From Chryseobacterium tructae (GTDB lineage: Bacteria; Bacteroidota; Bacteroidia; Flavobacteriales; Weeksellaceae): a DNA stretch of 64,000 nt. Location: assembly GCF_030409875.1 (NCBI RefSeq), contig NZ_JAUFQR010000001.1:2728001-2792000 (forward strand), in the 5' to 3' direction. The notes under the pieces are model-generated. The model saw only the letters and a program-made list of their open reading frames with translations. It was not told where the DNA came from and ran no database searches. Positions 46,631 to 56,401 of the stretch are shown in pieces. A program made the translations under genes and the position numbers. The first letter of the stretch is position 1. Each line of letters opens with the position of its first letter.

Positions 46631-47191
46631 ATAGCACAAAGATTTAACAACAGGGGCCCACAAAGACGTCCTGTACAGGAGGACTTACACTTGATCAACG
46701 ATAAAATTCGTGTGAGAGAGCTTCGTTTGGTGGGCGATAACGTAGAGCCGGGAATTTATCCAATTGACAAAGCAAGACAGATTGCCGCGGAACAAGAATT
46801 GGATCTAGTAGTAATTTCTGACAAGGCAGAACCTTTTATTGCAAGAGTATTGGAATATAAAAAATTCTTATATGAGCAAAAGAAAAAACAGAAGGAACTT
46901 AAAGCTAAGCAGGTAAAAGTGGTTGTAAAAGAGATCCGTTTCGGGCCTCAGACTGATGATCATGATTATGAATTCAAAAAGAAGCATGCTGAGAAATTCC
47001 TTGAAGAAGGTTCAAAATTGAAAACCTACGTATTTTTTAAAGGACGTTCGATTATCTTTAAAGACCAAGGAGAAATCTTGCTTTTAAAACTAGCTCAGGA
47101 ACTAGAGCATGTTGGTAAAGTAGATCAGCTTCCTAAGCTTGAAGGAAAGAGAATGATTATGATGATGAGTCCTAAAAAACCAGCAAAATAA
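46631..47191 (+). CDS. infC: Translation initiation factor IF-3, probable non-AUG start
   Basis: Binds 30S subunits and proofreads the start codon. The core [25 protein letters not shown] would start at a TTG at 46691, but the frame stays open 20 codons further upstream to an ATA at 46631 (next stop 46616), encoding [20 protein letters not shown], a basic leader like those of other IF-3 proteins. There is no ATG, GTG or other TTG there. E. coli infC starts with AUU for autoregulation, so an ATA start is plausible. N- and C-domains are complete ([36 protein letters not shown]). Strong terminator downstream; rpmI-rplT do not follow. Confidence 0.9.
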   Translation: MAQRFNNRGPQRRPVQEDLHLINDKIRVRELRLVGDNVEPGIYPIDKARQIAAEQELDLVVISDKAEPFIARVLEYKKFLYEQKKKQKELKAKQVKVVVKEIRFGPQTDDHDYEFKKKHAEKFLEEGSKLKTYVFFKGRSIIFKDQGEILLLKLAQELEHVGKVDQLPKLEGKRMIMMMSPKKPAK

Positions 47192-47211
47192 TTCAACCAT
47201 TATTTTATATA

Positions 47212-47245
47212 AAAAAACCTCAAATTACTTTGAGGTTTTTTTTGT
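47212..47245 (+). terminator. Terminator after infC
   Basis: Perfect 13-bp stem AAAAAACCTCAAA and TTTGAGGTTTTTT around TTAC. It ends the thrS-infC transcript before the inserted block. Confidence 0.9.
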
Positions 47246-47363
47246 ACACGTTTTCATGGTCTTCATCAGAAATAGAAAGAGGGGTTGTTCAGATTTCATT
47301 TGTATTCGAATAATTTTCTTTCATCACTCCCTCTGTCTACAGGTTATTTTTTATTATTAGTTT

Positions 47364-47912
47364 CTACCCTTCAAATTCGCCACACTCATGTTCCTTAAAA
47401 AGAGGTAATGCTTTTTTTGTTGTAAAATATTTGGTGACTCTTTTATTATTTAATTCCAGTTTCTGACCTTCTATCGTCAACTCATAGACCGGTGCTTTAT
47501 CGATTTGAGTTAAGATATAAGTCCTTTCTGATGTTTTCAAAATCGTTTTGTTTTCTTCGCCGGATACAGAGAAATCATTAATTTCAAAGGCATCCTTTTC
47601 ATCACAGATATTCTTCCATACCATTTTATCTTTTGTTACGGATAAGCCTGCTAAATCACATGAGTAACAGTTTCCGGAAAACTCTATTCCATACTTTTCA
47701 TATACATCTGTACTTTTGGTATCTAAAATATCAATAGGAACCAATGCTGAGAAATCGCCTGGTATCTCTATTTTTGAAATAGTTTTACTTTCCGGTACAG
47801 GTTTAGAAACTCTATCTTTTACTACAGCCGTAGAATCTGTTTTATCTGTTGCTGGTGAACAGGAAGAGAGTAAAACAATCGCGACTGAAAAGCTGGTTAT
47901 TAGTTTTTTCAT
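47364..47912 (-). CDS. Lipoprotein of unknown function
   Basis: 182 residues. Lipobox VLLSSC at about residue 18, then a Ser/Thr/Lys linker and a globular domain with paired cysteines (GNCYSCDLAG; NICDEKD; EHECGEFEG). No family recognised. Divergent from the next lipoprotein gene. Confidence 0.7.
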   Translation of the reverse strand: MKKLITSFSVAIVLLSSCSPATDKTDSTAVVKDRVSKPVPESKTISKIEIPGDFSALVPIDILDTKSTDVYEKYGIEFSGNCYSCDLAGLSVTKDKMVWKNICDEKDAFEINDFSVSGEENKTILKTSERTYILTQIDKAPVYELTIEGQKLELNNKRVTKYFTTKKALPLFKEHECGEFEG

Positions 47913-48014
47913 CTACTATCAATACTTAGTTTTATCATGGGCAAAATTGTCGAAAATATAGCTTTTAAAATATCCCTGTTTTCAGCTATTTATTGCCCAT
48001 ATTCAGGGGTTTTG

Positions 48015-48045
48015 TTGGCCACCGTTTTGAATACTGATACATTTG
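48015..48045 (+). promoter_or_regulatory. Full -33/-7 promoter of the 48060 lipoprotein gene
   Basis: TTG at 48015-48017, 20 bases, then TACATTTG at 48038-48045, a good match to the TTG-N17-23-TAnnTTTG consensus. It supports the ATG at 48060 over the longer frame. Confidence 0.6.
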
Positions 48046-48059
48046 CCAAAAAATATAAA

Positions 48060-49133
48060 ATGAAAGTTTTAAATCAATTTTTTATATCTTCTATGATTGT
48101 TTTTGCAGGATGTAATTCTAAAAGTCAAACCTCGGAAACAAACAAGGTAAAAACTGAAGCTACGCAGAAGACTATAACATTTGCTGATTTCAAAAAGATC
48201 AAAGGAGTAGAGAATGTACAGGATGTACCTTTTGAATTATCTACCCAACTGGATTCTGTACAATTTTTTGTGTCCCCCAATAAGGATGCCGCCCATCTGA
48301 AAATAGCTTATAATAAATTTGATAATTATTACGGATTTGAAGAGTTTGATGGCTTCTACTCTATTCATTACAGCATCAATAATACTATTTCGAACAGCAT
48401 TGAAGCTTTTGTATTGAAATCAGAATTCACTGCAGCATTTGACATGACTTTAAAAGGTGTAGATCTTGATGAGATCAGAAGCAGTACCTTCAAGGGAGCT
48501 CATGATTCAAAAAATAAATCATTCAGTAAATATGGAACAATAACTGAAGTTTCTGAACAGGAATTTGTGACAGCTTCTAAAAATAGAATTAATGAGGTTT
48601 TGGTAAAAAATCCTCAGGTTAAATTAAAAGGAGCCAACTGGATCTCTACAGAAAATGCCAAAGAGACCGTGATTACACAACATGAAAATGTATCTACAGA
48701 AGACGGAACTTTATCCAATGAATATATTGGACAGTCGCCTTATTTACATCTGGAGGTTTTCAGGGAAAACTCAGTAGAGACTACAGATGTATACTACTCT
48801 TTTTATACTGTAAAGTCAACAGCAGATTTTGCTTTGTTTACAGGAGGATACCCACAGATTATTCCCAATAAGAATTGGATCTCTTCTATCTCTTCAAATA
48901 GTGAGGTAGGAAGTAATTTTGAAATCAATCAATATAAAGAGCAAAGCCATAATCAGGAAAACCTTTTGTATATCAACTTTACTCATTTCAAGATTGCTGA
49001 TGAAACAAAAGCTTTCTGGGCGAATAACGAAACGTTCTATGCTGAAGTGTACCCTGTAAATTCAGCTCCATCGAAAGGTAAAAAGCAAAAGACAGCTTTC
49101 ATAAAAATCCAATTAAAGGCTAATCTATTATAA
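48060..49133 (+). CDS. Lipoprotein of unknown function
   Basis: 357 residues from the ATG at 48060. The upstream extension to 47937 contains the promoter and is rejected. Lipobox IVFAGC at about residue 19, followed by NSKSQTSETNK. The rest is a beta-rich domain (AYNKFDNYYGFEEFDGFYSIHYS; YLHLEVFRENSVETTDVYYSFYT). Family not recognised. Confidence 0.75.
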   Translation: MKVLNQFFISSMIVFAGCNSKSQTSETNKVKTEATQKTITFADFKKIKGVENVQDVPFELSTQLDSVQFFVSPNKDAAHLKIAYNKFDNYYGFEEFDGFYSIHYSINNTISNSIEAFVLKSEFTAAFDMTLKGVDLDEIRSSTFKGAHDSKNKSFSKYGTITEVSEQEFVTASKNRINEVLVKNPQVKLKGANWISTENAKETVITQHENVSTEDGTLSNEYIGQSPYLHLEVFRENSVETTDVYYSFYTVKSTADFALFTGGYPQIIPNKNWISSISSNSEVGSNFEINQYKEQSHNQENLLYINFTHFKIADETKAFWANNETFYAEVYPVNSAPSKGKKQKTAFIKIQLKANLL

Positions 49134-49196
49134 AGTTGGCTTGGGATGAGATAAAAACCCCTGAAACCAGCCAGTGTGAATACTGGTAAAGACCGA

Positions 49197-49204
49197 TATC
49201 TTTG
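49197..49204 (+). promoter_or_regulatory. -7 box (TATCTTTG) for the 49228 gene
   Basis: TAnnTTTG match 24 bases before the start codon. Confidence 0.5.
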
Positions 49205-49227
49205 CAGCAGTTATTTAAAGATATACC

Positions 49228-49794
49228 ATGAGAAAAATAAGCTTAACATTTCTTTTTTGTTTACTAAGTTTTATGTCTTTTGCACAAGCATTAAAAGTAG
49301 TGATTAAACAGGACGGAAAAGTAATTGAACCTGTAAATGATGTTTATGATCTTAAAAAATCACCTTTTGTATTTGAATTTACGACTACCAATCTTGAAGG
49401 TTTTTTAGTAGGAGCAACAACAAATAAAGATATCTATGCAGGAGCTTTAGGGCTTTTCAATACCGAGGTTCCATGGTTTCAGAGCACAGGAATGGCAGAG
49501 GAACTTTATAACAAGGATAAAGAACTATTATTAATGGATTCTGCACCATCATACTGGTATTTTACAGATGTAAAAGATCACAGGTTTGATAAAAATCCTA
49601 AAGGCAGCTTAAAACAGTGGACAGCTACGCGTACCATTACAAGGTTTTATGATGTGATGGTAGATCAGCCTGTTAATTTAAAAGACTTTGACGGGAGCGT
49701 TTATCTATTGATGTATCAGCCAGAATATAACGCTGAATATGATTTAATTGGAAAGAAAAACCTGTTCCAGGCTGCGTTGAGATTCAAAGACTAA
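49228..49794 (+). CDS. Secreted protein of unknown function
   Basis: 188 residues. Signal peptide MRKISLTFLFCLLSFMSFAQA. The mature part has Trp/Tyr-rich segments (EVPWFQSTG; APSYWYFTDVKDHRFDKNPKGSLKQWTATRTI). No family recognised. Followed by its own terminator. Confidence 0.72.
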   Translation: MRKISLTFLFCLLSFMSFAQALKVVIKQDGKVIEPVNDVYDLKKSPFVFEFTTTNLEGFLVGATTNKDIYAGALGLFNTEVPWFQSTGMAEELYNKDKELLLMDSAPSYWYFTDVKDHRFDKNPKGSLKQWTATRTITRFYDVMVDQPVNLKDFDGSVYLLMYQPEYNAEYDLIGKKNLFQAALRFKD

Positions 49795-49828
49795 AGATTA
49801 CACACCTAATTATTTGATTATATATAGA

Positions 49829-49865
49829 AAAGGTCTGCTTTTACGATGTAAGCAGGCCTTTTTGT
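49829..49865 (+). terminator. Terminator after the 49228 gene
   Basis: Stem AAAGGTCTGCTT and AAGCAGGCCTTT (one G-U pair), then TTTT. Confidence 0.8.
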
Positions 49866-50046
49866 TGTATTAATACTCTGAATATTTTAACCCATTAAGG
49901 TCTCTTTAAGAGGATAAGAAAAGGTAAGGGGATCGCTAAAGCTATTTATCAATCAGTACTTTAAATTCAACTTCGATAAAACTTACCTTATCTGCATGAT
50001 CTGTGGGAGCTAAAAAATGTTGTCCCTACTCAATCAATTGCTTATT

Positions 50047-50675
50047 TTATTCTATTATCAAGCCGTATTCTATAGCCAGCTTAATGGCTGAGCTAAGGTT
50101 AGAAGTCTGAAATTTTTCGATAAGGTTTTTCCGGTGGCTTTCTACGGTGTGAGGGCTGATAAAAAGCTTTTCCGCCATCTGATTGGTAGTCAATCCCTTC
50201 GCCGCTTCGGCAAGAATTTCCTTTTCTCTACGGGTTAATTTAGGAACTTGGCTTAGCCCATCTGATGATTTTTTTTCCAAAACGGTTTTAGTCTGTGAAC
50301 ATAAAAATTTGTTTCCAGAATATACAGCATGAATACCTTCCAGGATCTCTGAAACTGAAGCATTTTTTTGAATGTAACCCAAAGCACCTTCCGCCAAAGT
50401 ACTGTTGATGACAGGCAGTTCGTTATGAACACTCAGCATAATAATCTGAAGGTTCTCATATTTCTTTTTAAAGGCTTTATCAATTCGATGCTATTAATGT
50501 CTGCCAGATTGATATCTAATAACAAAATATCGACAGCCTGCTTTTTCAAACCTGCATTCATTTCTGCAACGTTTTTAAAGCAATCTACAACGTCTATATT
50601 ATCGTTATTTCCTAAAATATTTTTCAACCCTTCCAATAGAAGCGGATGATCGTCTGTTATGGCTACTTTTATCAT
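50047..50675 (-). CDS. NarL/FixJ-family response regulator (one frameshift)
   Basis: About 209 residues after joining frames near 50470 (one T lost; DINSIEL / DKAFKKKYENLQIIMLSVHNE). The receiver domain shows ITDDHPLLLEGL (acidic pocket) and ILLLDINLAD (phospho-acceptor Asp). The C-terminal LuxR HTH is LTRREKEILAEAAKGLTTNQMAEKLFISPHTVESHRKNL. Its start lies two bases after the sensor kinase gene ends, so they form a cognate pair. Regulon unknown; a dyad at 53029-53045 upstream of the kinase is a candidate target. Confidence 0.88.
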
Positions 50676-50677
50676 AT

Positions 50678-52888
50678 TTAATGGGTAGGAATCTGAAGTT
50701 CTATACTCGTACCAATATTCAATTGGGAGTTGATATTCATTGTTCCTTTTAAAAATTGGATTCTTGATTCTATATTATGAAAACCTGCTGTTTTTCTAAA
50801 GTCTAAGCTTGCGAGATCAAAACCTTTCCCATCATCTTCTACTGTAAGGTTTAATATATTTTCTTCTTCGCTGATCTGAATAATGATTTCAGAGGCTTTG
50901 GCATGCTTGATAGCATTGTTAACCAATTCCTGAATGACTCTATAAATAAGCAACTGTTTCTCTTCTGATATGGAGTTACTATAATTGATAAATTCGGTAT
51001 GAATGTTTAAAGCACTGTTGGACATTCTGGAAGCAAACTCCTGAATGGCTGCCACTAAACCGTATTTCATTAATAAATCGGGCATTAAATTATGGGCTAC
51101 GCGTCTCAATTCTTCTACAGCACCATCAATTTGATTAATTGATTTTGAAATCCCTTCTTCTATGTTTTCAGATTGATTAGGATTCAAAATAGACAACTGA
51201 AGTTTCGTTCCTGAAAGCAAGCCTCCTAATCCGTCGTGAAGATCCCGAGCCAGACGGCCACGTTCTTTTTCCTGACCTTCCAGCAATGCAGTAAGCGTAG
51301 ATATTTTAGAGTTTTGTTTCTCCTTTTCCATGGCCAGAGCATGCAGTTCATCTCTTTGCTTAATTGATTTTACACGTTGTTTATTAGCATATAGCAACAG
51401 GAAGATCAATATGATAAAAATGAAAATAAAGACAATATAATAGGTGTTGATCTTTTCTTTGAATGCCAGTAGCTTTTTATAGCTGTTGATATCGTTATTT
51501 TTCTGTTGGGTTTCCAGTTTTGCTAAACGAAGCTGTTGTTCTTTTTTCTCGGATTCAAGTTCTGAAAACTTCAATCGTTCCCGTTGGTTTTCTTCTACCA
51601 GCTTTAAGTTATTGTATACCTGTTCGCGCTGTGCACGAAGAATGTTGATCAGCTTAATCTGTTGTGCTTTTTTATCACTTTCCAGCTGCAATTTTATATA
51701 CTTTTGTTCCTGTCTTTCTTTCTCAAACTGAGATTCTAATCTTTTGGTAATATCCAGCTTTTCCTGATCATAAACACTTTTGTATTTATCTACATAGCTT
51801 TTATAATACGTTAATGCTTCTTTATAGTTACCCTGCTCTTCACTCACTCTGGATAAAGACTCAAGAATAGAGAGTTCTATATTATGATTTCTAACAGGAC
51901 TTTTCCCGATTTCCATAGAGGCTTTCAGGAAATAAGACTTCGCTAAATCGTAATTTTTTTCCTGAATGGCCAGCTCTGCCAAAATCCCAAACGAAGATGC
52001 GATATGAATAGCATCACCAGTCTCCAGGCTCACCTTGTTGGCTAATTGAGCATATTGCATGGCTTTATCCGGATCAAACTCAGTATACAAATTGGCCAGA
52101 TTAATGGCCGCATAAGAAAGGTTGCTCTTATTAAGCATAGACCCTTTATTTTTATTGAAAGTTGTGATCGCCTGCACATAATATTGTTCTGCTTTATTTC
52201 TAAACTGTATATCAGATGGATTCTGAACATATTTTTGTTCATACATATACCCCATTCTCATATAGGCATCGAAGATCAGGTTGGGATCATTTTGTTTAGA
52301 TGATAACAGCAAAAATTGCTTGCTGTATTTTTCTTCCAGCTGATATTCGTTCAGGTCAGCATAAATCGCAGATAGTTCTTTAGCTGTATTTCCATATCTT
52401 CCGTAGAGTGTAGAAGTTGTGGGCGAATTTTCGTAATAATTAATCGCTTTCAGATAAGCAGCAACGGCATCAGTAATTTTATTATTACGGGTAAGAATCC
52501 AGCCTTTTGCATATTCCATATATCCTTTCGCTTCATTGCTATTCGTTTTTAAGCTATAGATTCTGGCCATATCCAGACTTTTTGAGGATTCAGCTTGTTT
52601 ATTGTCAAGTCTGTAATTCATGGCCTGAACTGCATACAGAATAGTGGCGTATTTTCCATCAGCCTGTTTTGTTGCAGTGGAAATATTATAAGCTAAAATC
52701 TGATAGGATTTCGGTTTAGAATTATGGAAAAATAAAGCCGTAGCATATTTAGGAGCCAGATTCAGCTGCTCTGTTGTTTTGTCTGAAGCATGGCTGTATT
52801 CTTTCTCTAATTTGCTTAAAACATCTTGTGCCTGTACAAAAAACGGACAAATAAATAACGTAAATATAAATAATAACCTGTGCCTCAA
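50678..52888 (-). CDS. TPR-containing sensor histidine kinase (HisKA_3 type)
   Basis: 736 residues. Signal peptide (FFVQAQ), then a periplasmic array of TPR-like repeats to about residue 400, a coiled coil (about 400-475), one membrane helix (about 480-500) and a cytoplasmic kinase: HisKA_3 box EKERGRLARDLHDGLGGLLSG with phospho-acceptor H551, and HATPase with ELVNNAIKHAKAS (N box) and VEDDGKGFD (G1). Architecture typical of Bacteroidota kinases paired with NarL regulators. Stimulus unknown. Co-transcribed with the response regulator two bases downstream. Confidence 0.92.
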   Translation of the reverse strand: MRHRLLFIFTLFICPFFVQAQDVLSKLEKEYSHASDKTTEQLNLAPKYATALFFHNSKPKSYQILAYNISTATKQADGKYATILYAVQAMNYRLDNKQAESSKSLDMARIYSLKTNSNEAKGYMEYAKGWILTRNNKITDAVAAYLKAINYYENSPTTSTLYGRYGNTAKELSAIYADLNEYQLEEKYSKQFLLLSSKQNDPNLIFDAYMRMGYMYEQKYVQNPSDIQFRNKAEQYYVQAITTFNKNKGSMLNKSNLSYAAINLANLYTEFDPDKAMQYAQLANKVSLETGDAIHIASSFGILAELAIQEKNYDLAKSYFLKASMEIGKSPVRNHNIELSILESLSRVSEEQGNYKEALTYYKSYVDKYKSVYDQEKLDITKRLESQFEKERQEQKYIKLQLESDKKAQQIKLINILRAQREQVYNNLKLVEENQRERLKFSELESEKKEQQLRLAKLETQQKNNDINSYKKLLAFKEKINTYYIVFIFIFIILIFLLLYANKQRVKSIKQRDELHALAMEKEKQNSKISTLTALLEGQEKERGRLARDLHDGLGGLLSGTKLQLSILNPNQSENIEEGISKSINQIDGAVEELRRVAHNLMPDLLMKYGLVAAIQEFASRMSNSALNIHTEFINYSNSISEEKQLLIYRVIQELVNNAIKHAKASEIIIQISEEENILNLTVEDDGKGFDLASLDFRKTAGFHNIESRIQFLKGTMNINSQLNIGTSIELQIPTH

Positions 52889-53028
52889 ACCCTTCTCTTT
52901 ATTAAGTTTTAGTATCCTAAAGAACGTAAATATAGGTAAAATACTTTCTATTTAATTTCTAAGCCCTATCAGCAAAAATTCCCATTTCTGATTTTTTCAT
53001 TTTAAATGTCAGATCTTTATTATTGTAA

Positions 53029-53045
53029 TATCCTTGACAAGGATA
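53029..53045. promoter_or_regulatory. Dyad upstream of the two-component genes
   Basis: TATCCTTG A CAAGGATA, a perfect 8+8 palindrome about 140 bases upstream of the kinase start. Possible operator for the LuxR-type regulator; no direct support. Confidence 0.35.
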
Positions 53046-53160
53046 GGTTACTTAACTATTAATCCCAGTATTGAAAACTTTCTATTTTGATACACTATTC
53101 TCCTATGAATTAAAAGATATTTCTGTATACAGTATCTATTTTTATTTTTAATCGTATAGA

Positions 53161-53925
53161 TTACGTGTATTCTAAACAAATGACCGCTTTTTTAAGTTCT
53201 TTGTCATAAAATAAAAATACTTGGTCTGCTGAATTTTGTTGAAAATCATAGCCTTCCAAACATGCAATATAATCCATCAGGGTCCCGTCAGGTTTAAAGG
53301 GTTTTTCAATGAGGTTTTCACCTCCGAAATTGCATTCTTCTAAGGGGAGCGAATTGGTATTAAGTTCTTCAAAAATACCGAAAATCTTCTTTTGCAAACG
53401 TTCCTCCAGGTATTCCGAGTAATCATCTTTCTCCAGATCTTCAACCGTAAGCTTACGTAAACGCTCTAAGCGGCGAATGTCGTAAACCTCTAAACCAGGC
53501 CGGTTGAAATCTTTATCATAAAGCTTATTATGTTTTTGGTAGTATTCTTTTTTCAGTTGATACATAGCGGCATTCATGTTGTATTCAATCTCTAGATCTG
53601 AATATTTATTTCCATAATCTTCAGGAGAAATCTCGGTATGTGCTGAGAAATAGTTCCAATCTGCATCAAATTTATATTTACCATCAATCACATCAAAACC
53701 AAACATATCCGCTTTTGTATATTCTGTATGGTATTCCGGTGTATCTTCTCCAACACAGCCATCGTAAATCTCCTTTACAGAAACAATATGCAGCCATTGA
53801 TCTTCTAATGGATTCAGAAGTTTTAAATTAATTGAACAAATCGGAAGAAAATATTTTTTATGATTTTCAATATCATCATAGAATACATCTTCATATTCCG
53901 GAAAAATTTTTATTAAATCTGTCAT
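53161..53925 (-). CDS. Acidic protein of unknown function in the immunity-like cluster
   Basis: 254 residues, no signal peptide, very acidic and aromatic (EYEDVFYDDIENHKKYF; GKYKFDADWNYFSAH). No family recognised. It is the last gene of a minus-strand run of six closely spaced genes and starts one base after a lipoprotein gene ends. Its company (SUKH and DUF4274-like proteins) suggests an immunity or antagonism-related role; this is inference. Confidence 0.7.
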   Translation of the reverse strand: MTDLIKIFPEYEDVFYDDIENHKKYFLPICSINLKLLNPLEDQWLHIVSVKEIYDGCVGEDTPEYHTEYTKADMFGFDVIDGKYKFDADWNYFSAHTEISPEDYGNKYSDLEIEYNMNAAMYQLKKEYYQKHNKLYDKDFNRPGLEVYDIRRLERLRKLTVEDLEKDDYSEYLEERLQKKIFGIFEELNTNSLPLEECNFGGENLIEKPFKPDGTLMDYIACLEGYDFQQNSADQVFLFYDKELKKAVICLEYT

Positions 53926-53926
53926 T

Positions 53927-54382
53927 TTATTTTCTTATTAGTTTTAATTGCTTTCCTTCTTTTGTAAGGTCAAAAGTCATATTTTTTGATGGTTTGAAAA
54001 CCTGTGTCGGTGCATCACAAAACTCAGACTTCCTAATACTATCTATTTCCATTTGTATTTGGTTCTTTCCTGTAAAATAATACTTTCCGCATATTTCTGT
54101 AAAACAATCGTTTCCACATTCCCAGGAATCATAACTGTTAAAGTGCTCTGCATCTGAAAAGTTCATCCCATGAAAGTTGAAGATCAATGCCGTATCTCTT
54201 GGAGACAGATCATAGTTTTTCCCACCATCCGGAGTGATAAGTCCGCCTTCATTCACAATCCACTCCGTATTTTTCAGATAATTCGGAAAATTTGTTTTTT
54301 TTCGTTCAGGTTCTTTGCAGCTGAATACCGCAATTAAAACAGCATACAAAAATGGGAAGACAAAAATCTTTTTCATTGCCAT
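53927..54382 (-). CDS. Small lipoprotein of unknown function
   Basis: 151 residues. Lipobox IAVFSC at about residue 22 (KEPERKKTN). A beta-rich domain follows, with Cys pairs (WECGNDCFTEICGKYYF). The C-terminal FDLTKEGKQLKLIRK resembles lipocalin-like small lipoproteins. Family unknown. One base before the acidic gene downstream. Confidence 0.68.
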   Translation of the reverse strand: MAMKKIFVFPFLYAVLIAVFSCKEPERKKTNFPNYLKNTEWIVNEGGLITPDGGKNYDLSPRDTALIFNFHGMNFSDAEHFNSYDSWECGNDCFTEICGKYYFTGKNQIQMEIDSIRKSEFCDAPTQVFKPSKNMTFDLTKEGKQLKLIRK

Positions 54383-54397
54383 GGTCTTTATAGGTGT

Positions 54398-55108
54398 TTA
54401 TTCAAGGTAATCGAATTTTTCGTTTAATTTTTCAAAGGCAATTTCCTGATTAATAATTTTTTCAAGTTCATCAAAAGTCAGTATACCTTTAGCTTCAAAT
54501 TCTCCACCATTAGGCGTTTTATAGGTGTATTCAAGAATATCCCGTGTATAAATCTCTTCTAAAATTTCAACTTGTTTTGGAGTTAAATATTTCCGATGTG
54601 TGCTTAATTGGTTTCGCAGATGAATCTTAATTTCTTCTTCAGAATCTCCTTCAAACATAGAATATTCATCCATTTCTGTCAAAGACTCCAGAAGTTGTCT
54701 GAAAATAAAGTCCTGAAGATTTTTAGCTAGAATTTCAGCTTCTGAATCATGACCAAAAAAAGTAATGGGAACTTCACCACGGAACTCCATATCGAACTGA
54801 AAAACATACAAATCCCCCGCCCCATTTTTAGCAAAAGGAACCATCCTGTATTTAGGGTGAATATCATAAACTTCATGGTTGATGATTTCTCTGATTCCGT
54901 GACGATAAGCAATGGGATCCCAGATCTCAATATCGTTTCCAAATAAAAGCAAAGGTGGGTTTTCCTTGAGAGTAGGAAAAACATTCGTATACCATCCATT
55001 CCCTTCTGTACCCCAATCGAGCATTTTATCATCATACAATTGCTTATAGAGTTCGGGATAGGTAAAATTATATTCTTTTTCTAAGTCTTCTAAAGTATTC
55101 ATATTCAT
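54398..55108 (-). CDS. SMI1/KNR4 (SUKH)-family protein
   Basis: 236 residues from the ATG at 55108. The longer frame to 55150 would overlap the upstream gene, whereas 55108 leaves a 5-base gap. SUKH signature: LEKEYNFTYPELYKQLYDDK, then GNGWYTN..., LLLFGNDIEIWDP, FAKNGAGDLYVFQFD and ITFFGHDSEAEILAKNLQDFI. SUKH proteins are common immunity proteins against secreted nucleases and other polymorphic toxins. The C-terminal ~90 residues (PKQVEILEEIYTRDILEYT...) are an added helical domain. No toxin gene is adjacent. Confidence 0.8.
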   Translation of the reverse strand: MNMNTLEDLEKEYNFTYPELYKQLYDDKMLDWGTEGNGWYTNVFPTLKENPPLLLFGNDIEIWDPIAYRHGIREIINHEVYDIHPKYRMVPFAKNGAGDLYVFQFDMEFRGEVPITFFGHDSEAEILAKNLQDFIFRQLLESLTEMDEYSMFEGDSEEEIKIHLRNQLSTHRKYLTPKQVEILEEIYTRDILEYTYKTPNGGEFEAKGILTFDELEKIINQEIAFEKLNEKFDYLE

Positions 55109-55113
55109 TTGTT

Positions 55114-55923
55114 TTAAACAGGCATCCTGAAGGTTTTGGGTATTTCCCATACCGTCTTTTTATTTTTATAATCTACTTTTTCATCAGTTTGAGGGTTGTA
55201 GCTCAGTATTTCGGGATAATGATTGTTTTCAACCTTATTAATAATTGCCTGTAACATTGTGTTTGTACAGCTATAAAGAGAACACTCGGTATACAATCGC
55301 CAGAATACCAGTACTGCAGTTCCTTTGTCACATAGCCGATTCTGTAATATCAATGCTGCATGTTCCGGTTCTTTCATGAAATAAGCGATATTGAAGAGTT
55401 CAATTGTAGATTTTGCCCACCTGATATTGTTTTTCCACTCCCTGTCAAACCATACTTCTAGATCATCTTCTTCGTAATATATATAACTTTCTTCACCTTT
55501 TGTTTTTTGAAAGATCCAGTCTGGAATGATAAATTCACTGTCACAAAATGATGTAGGATCAAACTTAATCGCTGTTTTTTGATAAAAGTGATTAGGATAA
55601 TTTTTCAGAAGTATTTTCAAAAGAGTAAATACCTCATTTTGGGATTCATTCTTGAGTGTTTTATCGAATGTATATTGTTGAAAATCCTGCGGCTGTGCCA
55701 ACCAAAATAACTCCAAAGCAGTTGCTTCAGAGCAAGCAGGGCTTTCTGCAATCCATTGTAAAACTTTCATCCCATTATCCCAGTTATGTTGAGTAGCAAG
55801 ATAATGCAATTCTTCCGGGGTTTTTAATTGTTTGAATTTTGACTCATCCAACTCATCTTGCAGAATGCCTTCATGGAAATTATTATTAATGAAATTTTGT
55901 TGTTCTGAAGTAAGATTAATCAT
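55114..55923 (-). CDS. DUF4274-like protein
   Basis: 269 residues. The N-terminal half has the DUF4274 pattern: ELHYLATQHNWDNGMKVLQWIAESPACSEATALELFWLAQPQDF. The second half repeats a related pattern with lower similarity (STIELFNIAYFMKEPEHAALIL...DKGTAVLVFWRLYTE), so it may be a duplicated domain. Such proteins are often near polymorphic toxin or immunity loci. Cytoplasmic, function unknown. Confidence 0.65.
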   Translation of the reverse strand: MINLTSEQQNFINNNFHEGILQDELDESKFKQLKTPEELHYLATQHNWDNGMKVLQWIAESPACSEATALELFWLAQPQDFQQYTFDKTLKNESQNEVFTLLKILLKNYPNHFYQKTAIKFDPTSFCDSEFIIPDWIFQKTKGEESYIYYEEDDLEVWFDREWKNNIRWAKSTIELFNIAYFMKEPEHAALILQNRLCDKGTAVLVFWRLYTECSLYSCTNTMLQAIINKVENNHYPEILSYNPQTDEKVDYKNKKTVWEIPKTFRMPV

Positions 55924-55978
55924 TACATCTTATTTTTTTTAGTGACTGACTACTGTAGCCAATTTTTTTAATCAGAAT

Positions 55979-56371
55979 TCATTTTTCAGGTATTGGAATT
56001 ACAACTTCATCGCTTCCAAAATCGTTTTCCATCCAGCCATGAAACCCTATGCACATTCCATCGCCATCAATAGTGTTCAGTTCTTTTATTATTTCATCTT
56101 CTTTATACAGGACAATATGAGATTCTAAGGCCAGACGATAGTTTTCATTTTCTAAAGGATTAAAAATTCCGTCCATTTGCATCATCATTCCGTAAATGGT
56201 ATTGTCAATAGCCTTCAAATGAGCTTCACGAAGGGTTTCATCTATCTCTGACGGTATTTTACCGATTGCATATTTCCGGATATTTTCAAAAACAACATAC
56301 CCTGCTCCATGCTGCATCCACAGTTCACGTTCACGCTCATCTGATGGTGGATTTGATAATTCTTTTTTCAT
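55979..56371 (-). CDS. Protein of unknown function in the immunity-like cluster
   Basis: 130 residues, no signal peptide. Starts MKKELSNPPSDERERELWMQHGAGYVVFENI; ends DGMCIGFHGWMENDFGSDEVVIPIPEK. Helical with an acidic tail. No family recognised, but it is the same size and style as single-domain immunity proteins and sits between two SUKH-type genes and the DUF4274-like gene. Confidence 0.68.
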   Translation of the reverse strand: MKKELSNPPSDERERELWMQHGAGYVVFENIRKYAIGKIPSEIDETLREAHLKAIDNTIYGMMMQMDGIFNPLENENYRLALESHIVLYKEDEIIKELNTIDGDGMCIGFHGWMENDFGSDEVVIPIPEK

Positions 56372-56401
56372 AATATTAATGGATGTGTACCTAAATTTGA
56401 T

